Of a DNA stretch of 64,000 nt, positions 28,649-37,809 are shown piece after piece; positions within the stretch are counted from its first letter, which is position 1; the number at the start of each line of letters is the position of its first letter. Made by a program: the position numbers and the translations under genes. The notes under the pieces were generated by a model. That model was given only the letters and a program-made list of their open reading frames with translations. It was not told the DNA's origin and searched no databases. Source of the DNA: Pseudomonadota bacterium (lineage in GTDB: Bacteria; Pseudomonadota; Alphaproteobacteria; Rhizobiales; Rhizobiaceae); NCBI GenBank assembly GCA_023399465.1, contig JAEWPB010000095.1, positions 1 through 64,000 on the forward strand, in the 5' to 3' direction.

Positions 28649-29830
28649 GTGGCGGAAAAAATCGATGTAATTGTTATCGGCGCGGGTGCTGCAGGGATGA
28701 TGTGCGCGATCAGGGCTGGCCAGCGCGGCCGTTCGGTGATCGTGCTCGACCATGCCAGGGCGCCGGGTGAAAAGATCCGGATCTCCGGCGGCGGCCGTTG
28801 CAATTTCACCAATATCCATGCGGGGCCGAAGAGCTTCCTTTCGGCCAATCCGCATTTCTGCAAGTCGGCGCTCGCCCGCTTCACGGCGCGGGATTTCATC
28901 GCCATGGTCGAGCGCCACGGCATCGCCTGGCATGAGAAGACCCTCGGCCAACTGTTCTGCGATGTCAGCGCCAAGGACATCATCCGCATGCTGCTCGACG
29001 AGATGCGGGCGGCGGGCGTGAAACTGCGGCTGGGGCAGCAGATCGAGGGCGTCGAGCAGACGGGAGACGGCTTCGTCGTCCGCACGGAAGCCGGGACGAT
29101 CGCCGCGCATTCACTGGTGATCGCGACCGGCGGCAAGTCGATCCCGAAGATGGGGGCGACCGGGTTTGCCTATCGGATTGCCGAGCAGTTCGGCCTGCCG
29201 ATCGTCGAGCCGCGGCCGGGCCTGGTGCCGTTGACGCTCGATCCGGCGCAACTCGAGCGGCTGGCGCCGCTGTCAGGCATTTCGGTGCCGGCGGAAGTGC
29301 GCCACGGCAAGACCGCCTTCCGCGAGGCGCTGCTGTTCACGCACCGCGGCCTGAGCGGCCCGGCGATCCTGCAGATCTCCTCCTACTGGCGCGAGGGCGA
29401 CGACATAACCCTGGTCATCGAGCCGGACATCGACTTTCTCGCGGTCTTGAAGAAGGCGCGCCAGCACAATGGCCGGCAGGCCGTCCAGACGGTGCTCGCC
29501 GAGCACCTGCCGAAGCGGCTCGCACAATACTTGGTGGAGACGCATGGCTTTGCCGGTCCGCTCGCCGACATGTCCGACAAGGTGCTGGCGAAGATCGTCG
29601 CGGCGATCCAGAACTGGATCATTCGCCCGGCGGGCTCGGAAGGCTATCGCACGGCCGAGGTCACCCTCGGCGGCATCGATACGGCGGCGATCGATTCGAA
29701 GACCATGCAGGCGAAGGCGGTCCCCGGGCTCTTCTTCATCGGCGAATGCGTCGACGTCACCGGCTGGCTGGGTGGCTACAATTTCCAGTGGGCCTGGTCT
29801 TCGGGCTATGCCGCCGGCGAAGCGGTCTAA
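28649..29830 (+). CDS. HI0933/YhiN-family flavoprotein (NAD(P)/FAD-dependent oxidoreductase)
   Basis: This 393-residue flavoprotein has the N-terminal FAD motif VIVIGAGAAGMMCAIRAGQR, the family motif ISGGGRCNFTN and the C-terminal DVTGWLGGYNFQWAWSSGYA. These identify the HI0933/YhiN family, whose reaction is not firmly established. The start is GTG 28649 after the ribosome site TAGGAG; no ATG nearby gives an intact FAD motif. It is divergent from puuA and seems monocistronic. Confidence 0.88.
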   Translation: MAEKIDVIVIGAGAAGMMCAIRAGQRGRSVIVLDHARAPGEKIRISGGGRCNFTNIHAGPKSFLSANPHFCKSALARFTARDFIAMVERHGIAWHEKTLGQLFCDVSAKDIIRMLLDEMRAAGVKLRLGQQIEGVEQTGDGFVVRTEAGTIAAHSLVIATGGKSIPKMGATGFAYRIAEQFGLPIVEPRPGLVPLTLDPAQLERLAPLSGISVPAEVRHGKTAFREALLFTHRGLSGPAILQISSYWREGDDITLVIEPDIDFLAVLKKARQHNGRQAVQTVLAEHLPKRLAQYLVETHGFAGPLADMSDKVLAKIVAAIQNWIIRPAGSEGYRTAEVTLGGIDTAAIDSKTMQAKAVPGLFFIGECVDVTGWLGGYNFQWAWSSGYAAGEAV

Positions 29831-29981
29831 GTCGCTTCGGTCACGCCCCGCATTCAGGACTTGTTAACGGGGCAGGCGCATCGTTGGGGTGCCTGGAATT
29901 TCCGCGGGCGGCGGGTCGCACCCAAGGCTCCAGCCCGTGGCCGTCAAGGTGATTTCAACGCTGGTCGAGGATCACTGAGAG

Positions 29982-30110
29982 ATGAACCACAAATCCCGCC
30001 GTGCCATCGCCATTGCTGCCGCCCGGGACGCTCGCGTCGCGCTGGCGTGGCGCCTCTTTGCGCTCTGTGTAGCCGCGACCGCCGCCTGGTGCTCGTTGAT
30101 GCCGGCCTAA
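29982..30110 (+). CDS. Possible 42-residue single-helix membrane peptide
   Basis: ATG 29982 opens a frame of 42 codons ending at TAA 30108-30110. The peptide has a basic N-terminus (MNHKSRRAIAIAAARDARVA) and a hydrophobic stretch (about 20-40, RLFALCVAATAAWCSLM), a common layout of small rhizobial membrane proteins. The ribosome site is weak (GAGAG). It sits in the 401-bp gap between the YhiN-like gene and the minus-strand small gene at 30232. The rest of that gap holds only a terminator. Coding status is uncertain. Confidence 0.35.
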   Translation: MNHKSRRAIAIAAARDARVALAWRLFALCVAATAAWCSLMPA

Positions 30111-30156
30111 CCGGGGCGGACTTTGGAGCGCTCCATTTACTGTAGTGCTCCGAACG

Positions 30157-30183
30157 AAAAAACCCGGCGCGAGAAGCGCCGGG
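30157..30183 (-). terminator. Intrinsic terminator for the small gene downstream of aceA
   Basis: On the minus strand CCCGGCGC (30183-30176) pairs with GCGCCGGG (30170-30163) around a 5-base loop, followed directly by six T (30162-30157). It lies about 50 bases after the stop of the 81-residue gene and would end that transcript. Confidence 0.85.
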
Positions 30184-30231
30184 CTGGTCACGGGCGGCAA
30201 GGTCAGTCCGCGTCGTGAGGAAAAATGATCG

Positions 30232-30477
30232 TCAGGCGACGGCCTGGCTCTGGGTCAGGATGACCGGGATCAGCAGGTCGCCCCAGTTCCCGTCACCGCC
30301 ATGGTGGCGGGCCGAACGCACCAGTTCCACGGAGACACCGGCGTCCACGGCCTTCATGACCGATTGGTTGAGGCGATGCAGGTCGTTGGCGACCATGCGG
30401 ATCATCGCCTGCTGGTCTGCGGTCATGGCCGAAGCCTGTTCCTCGGCTCGTTCTTTAACGCGTGTCTGCGGTGTCAT
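30232..30477 (-). CDS. Conserved small hypothetical protein next to aceA
   Basis: This 81-residue soluble protein has an acidic, Gln-rich, helical N-terminal half (MTPQTRVKERAEEQASAMTA) and a more ordered second half with RSARHHGGDGNWGDLLIPVI. I do not recognise a characterised family. It lies 92 bases downstream of aceA on the same strand and is followed by a strong terminator, so it is probably a real, separately or jointly transcribed gene. From memory, a similar small gene follows aceA in other rhizobia. No function can be given. Confidence 0.7.
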   Translation of the reverse strand: MTPQTRVKERAEEQASAMTADQQAMIRMVANDLHRLNQSVMKAVDAGVSVELVRSARHHGGDGNWGDLLIPVILTQSQAVA

Positions 30478-30569
30478 GGCATTTCTCCTCTTTCGGGGTT
30501 CTTGAAATTGCTGGCTCGGGTCCGGCCCGGCCCCGCCGTTCCGGCAAGGCGCGGGCGCGGGAATGCTGC

Positions 30570-31841
<1,272 letters not shown>

Positions 31842-31859
<18 letters not shown>

Positions 31860-32066
31860 AGCGAATTCCCTTTGTCATCACACTTTGCTTGCCCGGTCAT
31901 GTATGTCCGGATTTGATGTGACTACATTTACATTGCAGTGCGGAATATCGCGATAAAAATCGTAATATCAGTGACTTGAAAGAGGTTAGCTTGTCTTGCG
32001 TTTGACAGGTTCGTCATGTAAATTTGTAAAAATTGTCAATCAACGGACCTGTCCGGATTTGTAAAA
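31842..32066. promoter_or_regulatory. aceA/regulator divergent promoter with three TTTGTAAAA boxes
   Basis: TTTGTAAAA occurs at 31842-31850 (within aceA codons 4-6), 32023-32031 and 32058-32066. The last two are 35 bases apart, just before the regulator start. A 12-base repeat TGTCCGGATTTG occurs at 31904-31915 and 32050-32061, the second running into a TTTGTAAAA box. RamB-type regulators of glyoxylate genes are known to bind AT-rich TTTGCAAA-like sites, so these are good operator candidates for the divergent regulator. The binding itself is inferred. Confidence 0.55.
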
Positions 32067-32076
32067 GGCATGTCAA

Positions 32077-33498
32077 ATGGCGGAAAAGAAGATCTTTGCC
32101 GGGCCCAAGGTGCGGCGGATCCGCAATGGTCTGGGATTGACGCAGATGGCCATGGCCGAGGCGCTGGAGATCTCGCCGTCCTACCTCAACCTCATCGAGC
32201 GCAACCAGCGACCGCTGACGGTGCAACTGCTGCTGAAGCTCGCGGCCGTCTACAAGGTCGATCTCGATGAATTGCAGGGCGAGGCGGGCGGGCTCGTCCG
32301 CGATCTCCGCGAAGTCTTCGCCGATCCGCTGCTTTCGGGCGAACTGCCGGGCGAGCAGGAGCTGATCGAGGTCGCCGAAGCGGCTCCCAATGCGGCGAAC
32401 GGCATCCTCAAGCTTTACCGTGCCTACCGCGAGCAGGCGGGGCGCCTCAGCGATCTCGCCGAATTGCTGGCGCAGGAGGGGCACGATCCCTCGATCTCGG
32501 GCGCGCGGCTGCCGGCCGACGAAGTGCGCGAGAAGCTGGAGCGGCGGCCGAACTTCCATGCCGCGATCGAGGACGCAGCCGAGGCTTTTCACGGCAGGCT
32601 TGCTCCGGGTGACGATCTCGCCGGCGCGCTCAAGGCGTGGTTGCGCAAGGAGCACGGTATTGCGGTCAGGGCCCTGCCGGTCCACGCCATGCCGAACCTG
32701 CGAAGGCGCTATGATCGCCACTCCATGCGCCTGTTTCTCTCCGAACGCCTGACGCCTTTCGATCAGCTGCGCGAGATTGCCATGGAGGCAAGCCAGCTGG
32801 CGCTGAGCGGCGAGATCCTGGCCGAGCTCGACGGGCTTTCGCTGTCGAGCGGCGAGGCCCGCCGCATCGCCCGCTTCGAGCTTGCGCGCTATGCCGCCCA
32901 TGCGCTGATGATGCCCTACGGCGCCTTCCTGGCTGCCGCCCAGCGGGCGAAATACGATGTCGACGTGCTGCGCTCGCGTTTCAACGTCTCCTATGAACAG
33001 GCCGCCAGCCGCCTGACGATGCTCGCGCGGCCGGGTGCCGCCGGGGTGCCGTTCTTCCTTCTTGAGGTCGACAGTGCCGGCAACCGGCTACGCCGCGCCG
33101 GTGCCCAGGGCTTTCCCCAGGCGCGCTTCGGCGGCGGCTGCGCCAAGCTCAACGTCCATGCCGCCTTCGCCCAGCCCGGGCAGGTGCTGGTCGATGCCGC
33201 GGAGATGCCGGCCGGCAGCGCATTCCTGCTGATATCGCGAACGCTCGAAGGGCCGCAGGCCGCCTTCAACGAGAGGGTGCGGCGCACGGCGCTGCTTATC
33301 GGCTGCGACATCGGCCATCGGGACGACGTCGTTTACGGACAGGCGGTGGCTGCCGCGACCATGCCGCCGCTCCCGATCGGCACCGGATGCAGGTTTTGCG
33401 AGCGCCAGGGCTGCCTTTCGCGCGCCGAGCCGCCGGTTACGCGTCCTCTCGGCCTCGACGAGATGGTAACGGGCTTGAGCGCGTTCGACTTTCAATAG
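32077..33498 (+). CDS. XRE-type short-chain acyl-CoA regulator family (RamB/ScfR-like)
   Basis: This 473-residue regulator has an N-terminal XRE helix-turn-helix (about 8-65; GLTQMAMAEALEISPSYLNL). An IrrE/ImmA-like peptidase-fold region follows mid-protein (about 165-290). A C-terminal DUF2083 domain has Cys-rich GTGCRFCERQGCLSRAEPPV. This three-part layout is that of RamB and related regulators of acetate, propionate and glyoxylate metabolism. It is divergent from aceA with a 217-bp gap that carries repeated TTTGTAAAA boxes. It most likely controls aceA and itself. The clustered cysteines could bind a metal or sense redox; that is inference. Confidence 0.88.
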   Translation: MAEKKIFAGPKVRRIRNGLGLTQMAMAEALEISPSYLNLIERNQRPLTVQLLLKLAAVYKVDLDELQGEAGGLVRDLREVFADPLLSGELPGEQELIEVAEAAPNAANGILKLYRAYREQAGRLSDLAELLAQEGHDPSISGARLPADEVREKLERRPNFHAAIEDAAEAFHGRLAPGDDLAGALKAWLRKEHGIAVRALPVHAMPNLRRRYDRHSMRLFLSERLTPFDQLREIAMEASQLALSGEILAELDGLSLSSGEARRIARFELARYAAHALMMPYGAFLAAAQRAKYDVDVLRSRFNVSYEQAASRLTMLARPGAAGVPFFLLEVDSAGNRLRRAGAQGFPQARFGGGCAKLNVHAAFAQPGQVLVDAAEMPAGSAFLLISRTLEGPQAAFNERVRRTALLIGCDIGHRDDVVYGQAVAAATMPPLPIGTGCRFCERQGCLSRAEPPVTRPLGLDEMVTGLSAFDFQ

Positions 33499-33642
33499 AA
33501 ATGGCGGATTTCTGTGTGTATTTGCAGAATTTCCCCCCTTGTGGCGTCAACAAATCCTTTCTAGTCTGCCCTAAAACAATAAGCAGAGGGAACGGCTGGG
33601 TCGAAGTGGCCTGGTCCAATTCGGACAGGAGAACAACAAGTT

Positions 33643-34743
33643 ATGAAGGCATATCTGCTCCAACTCGGCGCTGCCACGATCCTCGCCGCAGGCAGCTTTT
33701 CTTTTGCTGCCAGCGCCGCCGACCGCGTCGTCAACGTTTACAACTGGTCTGACTATATCGACGAGTCGATCCTCGAGGATTTCACCAAGGAAACGGGCAT
33801 CAAGGTCGTCTATGACGTGTTCGATTCCAACGAAATTCTGGAAACCAAGCTGCTTGCCGGCGGTACCGGCTACGACGTCGTGGTGCCGACCAACACCTTC
33901 CTGCAGCGCCAGATCGCGGCCGGCGTCTACCAGAAGCTCGACAAGTCGAAGCTGCCGAACATCAAGAACATGTGGGACATGGTCAGCGACCGCATGAAGC
34001 CGTTCGACCCCGACAACGAGTATTCGATCAACTACATGTGGGGCACGATCGGCATCGGCTACAACAAGGCCAAGATCAAGGAAGCGCTCGGCACTGACGA
34101 GATCGACAGCTGGAACGTGCTTTTCGATCCGGCCAATGCCGAAAAGCTCAAGGACTGCGGCATCAACATGCTGGATTCGCCGACCGACATCATCCCGGTC
34201 ACGCTTGCCTATCTCGGCCTCAATCCGGACAGCCATGACCCGGCCGACATTGCCAAGGCGGAAGAGGCGCTGCTGAAGGTTCGTCCGTTCGTGCGCAAGT
34301 TCCACTCGTCGGAATTCATCAACGGCCTCGCAAACGGCGACATCTGCATCGCCATCGGCTGGTCCGGTGACATCTTCCAGGGTCGCGACCGCGCAGCCGA
34401 AGCCGGCAACGGCGTCGAGGTCGGCTACGTGATCCCGAAGGAAGGCACGCAGATGTGGTTCGACCAGATGGCCATTCCGGCGGATGCCCCGCATCCCGAG
34501 GAAGCCCATGCCTTCCTCGACTACATCATGCGCCCGGATGTCATCGCCAAGGCCTCGACCTACATCCACTACGCCAACGGCAACAAGGCGTCGCAGGAAG
34601 TGCTGCCGGAAGACATCCTCAAGGATCCGACGATCTATCCGGATGAAGCGACGCTTTCCAAGCTGTTCACCAACACGACGCTGGACCCAAAGACCCAGCG
34701 ACTGTTCACCCGGACCTGGACCAAGGTTGTGACCGGCCAGTAA
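33643..34743 (+). CDS. potF: Putrescine/polyamine ABC transporter, periplasmic binding protein
   Basis: This 366-residue protein is exported by a Sec signal (MKAYLLQLGAATILAAGSFS, cleavage after SAA) and has the PotD/PotF fold. Visible marks are VVNVYNWSDYIDESILEDF, YDVVVPTNTFLQRQ and a tryptophan-rich ligand site (AIGWSGDIFQGRDRA). It captures putrescine or a related polyamine for the permease encoded downstream. A GGACAGGAGAAC ribosome site precedes ATG 33643. A strong hairpin with a T run follows its stop, so this gene is probably expressed at a higher level than potGHI. Confidence 0.94.
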   Translation: MKAYLLQLGAATILAAGSFSFAASAADRVVNVYNWSDYIDESILEDFTKETGIKVVYDVFDSNEILETKLLAGGTGYDVVVPTNTFLQRQIAAGVYQKLDKSKLPNIKNMWDMVSDRMKPFDPDNEYSINYMWGTIGIGYNKAKIKEALGTDEIDSWNVLFDPANAEKLKDCGINMLDSPTDIIPVTLAYLGLNPDSHDPADIAKAEEALLKVRPFVRKFHSSEFINGLANGDICIAIGWSGDIFQGRDRAAEAGNGVEVGYVIPKEGTQMWFDQMAIPADAPHPEEAHAFLDYIMRPDVIAKASTYIHYANGNKASQEVLPEDILKDPTIYPDEATLSKLFTNTTLDPKTQRLFTRTWTKVVTGQ

Positions 34744-34755
34744 TCGGCTCGCTTG

Positions 34756-34790
34756 AATTGCCCGGAAGATGCTTCCGGGCAATTTCTTTT
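34756..34790 (+). terminator. Strong hairpin with T run between potF and potG (attenuating terminator)
   Basis: AATTGCCCGGAAG (34756-34768) pairs perfectly with CTTCCGGGCAATT (34772-34784) over 13 bp with a 3-base loop, followed by TCTTTT. It lies in the 78-bp gap between potF and potG. It may terminate most transcripts after the binding-protein gene, or stabilise its mRNA, giving excess binding protein relative to transporter. Confidence 0.85.
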
Positions 34791-34821
34791 CGACTGCCAA
34801 AAAAGAGATGGGGAACAGGCA

Positions 34822-35964
34822 ATGAAATCTCTCGGCAACATCCGTCGCTCCTTCGCGCCATGGACGGATCCGGACGCAAAACCGTTCATATCGTTCCGCA
34901 ATGTCACGAAGAAGTTCGGTGATTTCACTGCCGTCGACGATCTCACGCTCAACATCTACCACCGCGAGTTCTTCGCGCTGCTCGGCGCCTCCGGCTGCGG
35001 CAAGTCCACGCTCCTGCGCATGCTCGCCGGTTTCGAGCGGCCGACATCGGGTGAGATCATCCTGGATGGCCAGAACATTGCCGGGATTCCGCCCTACAAG
35101 CGGCCGGTCAACATGATGTTCCAGTCCTATGCCCTCTTTCCGCACATGACGGTGGAGAGCAATATCGGCTTCGGGCTTCGGCAGGACGGCATGCCGAAGG
35201 CCGACATCGCCGCCCGCGTGGCGCAGATGCTGAAACTCGTGAAACTCGAGAAATTTGCCAAGCGCAAGCCGCACCAGTTGTCCGGCGGCCAGCGCCAGCG
35301 CGTCGCACTTGCCCGATCGCTTGCCAAGCGCCCGAAGGTACTGCTGCTCGACGAGCCGCTCGGCGCCCTCGACAAGAAGCTGCGCGAGGAAACCCAGTTC
35401 GAACTGATGGACCTGCAGCAGGAACTCGGCCTGACCTTCGTCGTCGTTACCCACGATCAGGAAGAGGCGATGACCATGGCCGACCGCATCGCGGTGATGA
35501 GCCATGGCAACGTCATCCAGGTGGCGACCCCGGCGGAGATCTACGAGGCGCCGAATTCGCGCTTCGTCGCCGACTTCATCGGTGACGTGAACATTTTTGA
35601 CGGCAATGTCACTGCCGCCCGCGACGGCGTGGTCGAGATCGCCGTTGCCGAGGGCTCGGCAATTCGTGTCGCAAGCTCATCGGTTCCGGCCGAAGGGTCG
35701 AAGGTCGGTTTTGCCATTCGTCCGGAAAAGCTCAGGCTTTCCCGCACGGCCCCGGCCAACCCGGCGGTCAATGCTGCGCCCGGCGTGGTCTGGGATATCG
35801 GCTATCTCGGTGACATGACTGTCTTCCATGTCCGCCTTGCTAACGGCAAGGTGGTCAAGACCTCGTCGCTGAATGCGGCACGGTCCGTCGAGGATCCGTT
35901 GGCCTATGACGAGGAAGTCTGGATTTCCTTCGATGAAGATGCCGGCGTTCTGCTGAAGGATTGA
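34822..35964 (+). CDS. potG: Putrescine/polyamine ABC transporter, ATP-binding protein
   Basis: This 380-residue ATPase has Walker A GASGCGKST, the Q-loop FQSYALFPHMTV, signature LSGGQRQRVALARSLAKR, Walker B LLLDEPLGALD and the H-loop THDQEEAMTMAD. A C-terminal TOBE-like regulatory domain follows (about 290-380). I start at ATG 34822, after GGGGAACAGG, because the upstream extension would be read from the terminator hairpin. It powers uptake by PotH/PotI in the inner membrane and is followed by potH after 4 bases. Confidence 0.95.
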   Translation: MKSLGNIRRSFAPWTDPDAKPFISFRNVTKKFGDFTAVDDLTLNIYHREFFALLGASGCGKSTLLRMLAGFERPTSGEIILDGQNIAGIPPYKRPVNMMFQSYALFPHMTVESNIGFGLRQDGMPKADIAARVAQMLKLVKLEKFAKRKPHQLSGGQRQRVALARSLAKRPKVLLLDEPLGALDKKLREETQFELMDLQQELGLTFVVVTHDQEEAMTMADRIAVMSHGNVIQVATPAEIYEAPNSRFVADFIGDVNIFDGNVTAARDGVVEIAVAEGSAIRVASSSVPAEGSKVGFAIRPEKLRLSRTAPANPAVNAAPGVVWDIGYLGDMTVFHVRLANGKVVKTSSLNAARSVEDPLAYDEEVWISFDEDAGVLLKD

Positions 35965-35968
35965 AGCC

Positions 35969-36880
35969 ATGGCGAGATTGGGTTCCTACTTTTTCAATCG
36001 CCTCGTCGTCATCATCCCCTATGCATGGCTGCTGATCTTTTTCCTGACGCCGTTCTTCATCGTCTTCCGCATTTCGCTGTCGACGACGGCGGTCGCCATG
36101 CCGCCCTACGAGCCGGTTTTCCTGCTCAGTGACGGGCTTTCGGGATGGATCGAGAACATCCGCAGCTTCTCGCTCGACAACTATGTCTGGCTTCTCGACG
36201 ACCCGCTTTATCTCAACGCCTATCTGTCGAGCCTGAAGATCGCCGCGATCTCGACGCTGCTGACGCTGCTGATCGGTTATCCGATCGCCTATGGCATGGC
36301 GCAGGCGCCACGGTCGCTCAGGCCGATGCTGCTGATGCTCGTCATCCTGCCGTTCTGGACGAGCTTCCTGATCCGCGTCTACGCCTGGATCGCCATCCTG
36401 AAGCCGGAAGGCCTGCTCAACCAGTTGCTGATCGGCATCGGCGTCATCGACCAGCCGCTGATCATCATGAACACCAACTGGGCGATCTATATCGGCATCG
36501 TCTATTCCTACCTGCCGTTTATGGTCCTGCCGCTCTATTCGGCATTGGAGAAGATGGACAATTCGCTGATCGAGGCGGCGCAGGATCTCGGCTGCACGCA
36601 GATTTCCGCCTTCTGGAAGGTGACCTTCCCGTTGTCGCTGCCCGGCGTCATCGCCGGATGCATGCTGGTCTTCATCCCGGCCGTCGGCGAGTTCGTCATT
36701 CCCGACCTGCTCGGCGGATCGCAGACGCTGATGATCGGCAAGACGCTGTGGACGGAATTCAACGCAAACCGCGACTGGCCGGTATCGGCCGCGGTCGCAA
36801 CCATCCTGCTCCTCATTCTGGTCGTGCCCATCGTGTTCTTCCAGAATGCGCAGGCCAAGGCCGACGAGCAGGGGAGGTAG
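35969..36880 (+). CDS. potH: Putrescine/polyamine ABC transporter, permease 1
   Basis: This 303-residue inner-membrane permease has about six helices and the EAA loop EAAQDLGCTQISAFWKVTFP that contacts the ATPase. The N-terminal helix (about 10-34) and the periplasmic insert (about 50-70) fit PotB/PotH. It lies between potG and potI with gaps of 4 and 2 bases, so all three are one transcript and probably translationally coupled. Confidence 0.95.
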   Translation: MARLGSYFFNRLVVIIPYAWLLIFFLTPFFIVFRISLSTTAVAMPPYEPVFLLSDGLSGWIENIRSFSLDNYVWLLDDPLYLNAYLSSLKIAAISTLLTLLIGYPIAYGMAQAPRSLRPMLLMLVILPFWTSFLIRVYAWIAILKPEGLLNQLLIGIGVIDQPLIIMNTNWAIYIGIVYSYLPFMVLPLYSALEKMDNSLIEAAQDLGCTQISAFWKVTFPLSLPGVIAGCMLVFIPAVGEFVIPDLLGGSQTLMIGKTLWTEFNANRDWPVSAAVATILLLILVVPIVFFQNAQAKADEQGR

Positions 36881-36882
36881 CC

Positions 36883-37725
36883 ATGAACAACTGGTCCCGT
36901 TTCAACATTGCCTCGGTCGTTCTCGGCTTTGCCTTCCTCTACCTGCCGATCGTGCTGCTGGTGATCTTCTCCTTCAACGAGTCGAAGCTGGTGACGGTGT
37001 GGGCCGGTTTTTCGACCAAGTGGTACGTCTCGCTCTTCCAGAATCAGGGCCTGATGGATGCCGCCTGGGTGACGATTCGGGTCGGTCTGCTGTCGGCATC
37101 GATCGCGACCGTCCTCGGGACGATGGCAGCGCTGGCGCTGGTGCGCTACACCCGCTTCCGCGGTCGCCTACTGTTTTCCGGCATGGTCTACGCGCCCTTG
37201 GTCATGCCTGAAGTCATTACCGGCCTGTCGCTGCTGCTGCTTTTCGTGGCCATCGGTTTCGACCGCGGCTTCTGGACGGTGACGCTCGCGCACATCACCT
37301 TCAGCATGTGCTTCGTGACCGTGGTGGTGCAGTCGCGCCTGCTTTCCTTCGACCGTTCCATCGAGGAAGCGGCAATGGATCTCGGGGCAACCCCGGTCCG
37401 GACCTTCTTCCAGGTGACGCTGCCGATCATCGCGCCTGCGGTGCTCTCCGGCTGGATGCTGGCGCTGACGCTTTCGCTCGACGACCTCGTCATCGCAAGC
37501 TTCACCTCCGGTCCGGGCGCCACGACCCTGCCGATGAAGATCTACAGCCAGGTGCGCCTTGGCGTCACCCCGGAGATCAATGCGGCCTGTACGCTGCTCA
37601 TTGCTCTCGTCGCCATCGGCGTCATCACCGCGTCGATCGTGAGCAAGCGTCGGGAAGTGCAGCGCCAGCGCGACGAGCATGAGGCCGAACGCGGCCCGGA
37701 TCTGGTGATGGCGCCAAGCACCTGA
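36883..37725 (+). CDS. potI: Putrescine/polyamine ABC transporter, permease 2
   Basis: This 280-residue permease partners PotH. It has six helices and the EAA motif EEAAMDLGATPVRTFFQVTL. The start ATG 36883 follows the GGGGAGG ribosome site, which overlaps the end of potH. The C-terminal tail is charged (KRREVQRQRDEHEAERGPD), somewhat longer than in enterobacterial PotI. It is the last gene of the operon; the next gene converges 84 bases later. Confidence 0.95.
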   Translation: MNNWSRFNIASVVLGFAFLYLPIVLLVIFSFNESKLVTVWAGFSTKWYVSLFQNQGLMDAAWVTIRVGLLSASIATVLGTMAALALVRYTRFRGRLLFSGMVYAPLVMPEVITGLSLLLLFVAIGFDRGFWTVTLAHITFSMCFVTVVVQSRLLSFDRSIEEAAMDLGATPVRTFFQVTLPIIAPAVLSGWMLALTLSLDDLVIASFTSGPGATTLPMKIYSQVRLGVTPEINAACTLLIALVAIGVITASIVSKRREVQRQRDEHEAERGPDLVMAPST

Positions 37726-37809
37726 CGGTCCGGATTGTCGTGCGCGGTGGCGGGCGGCGAATGCCGACGGGCAGATGTCCGTTTCGCGTCTCGCGTCAGT
37801 CCGCACGGC

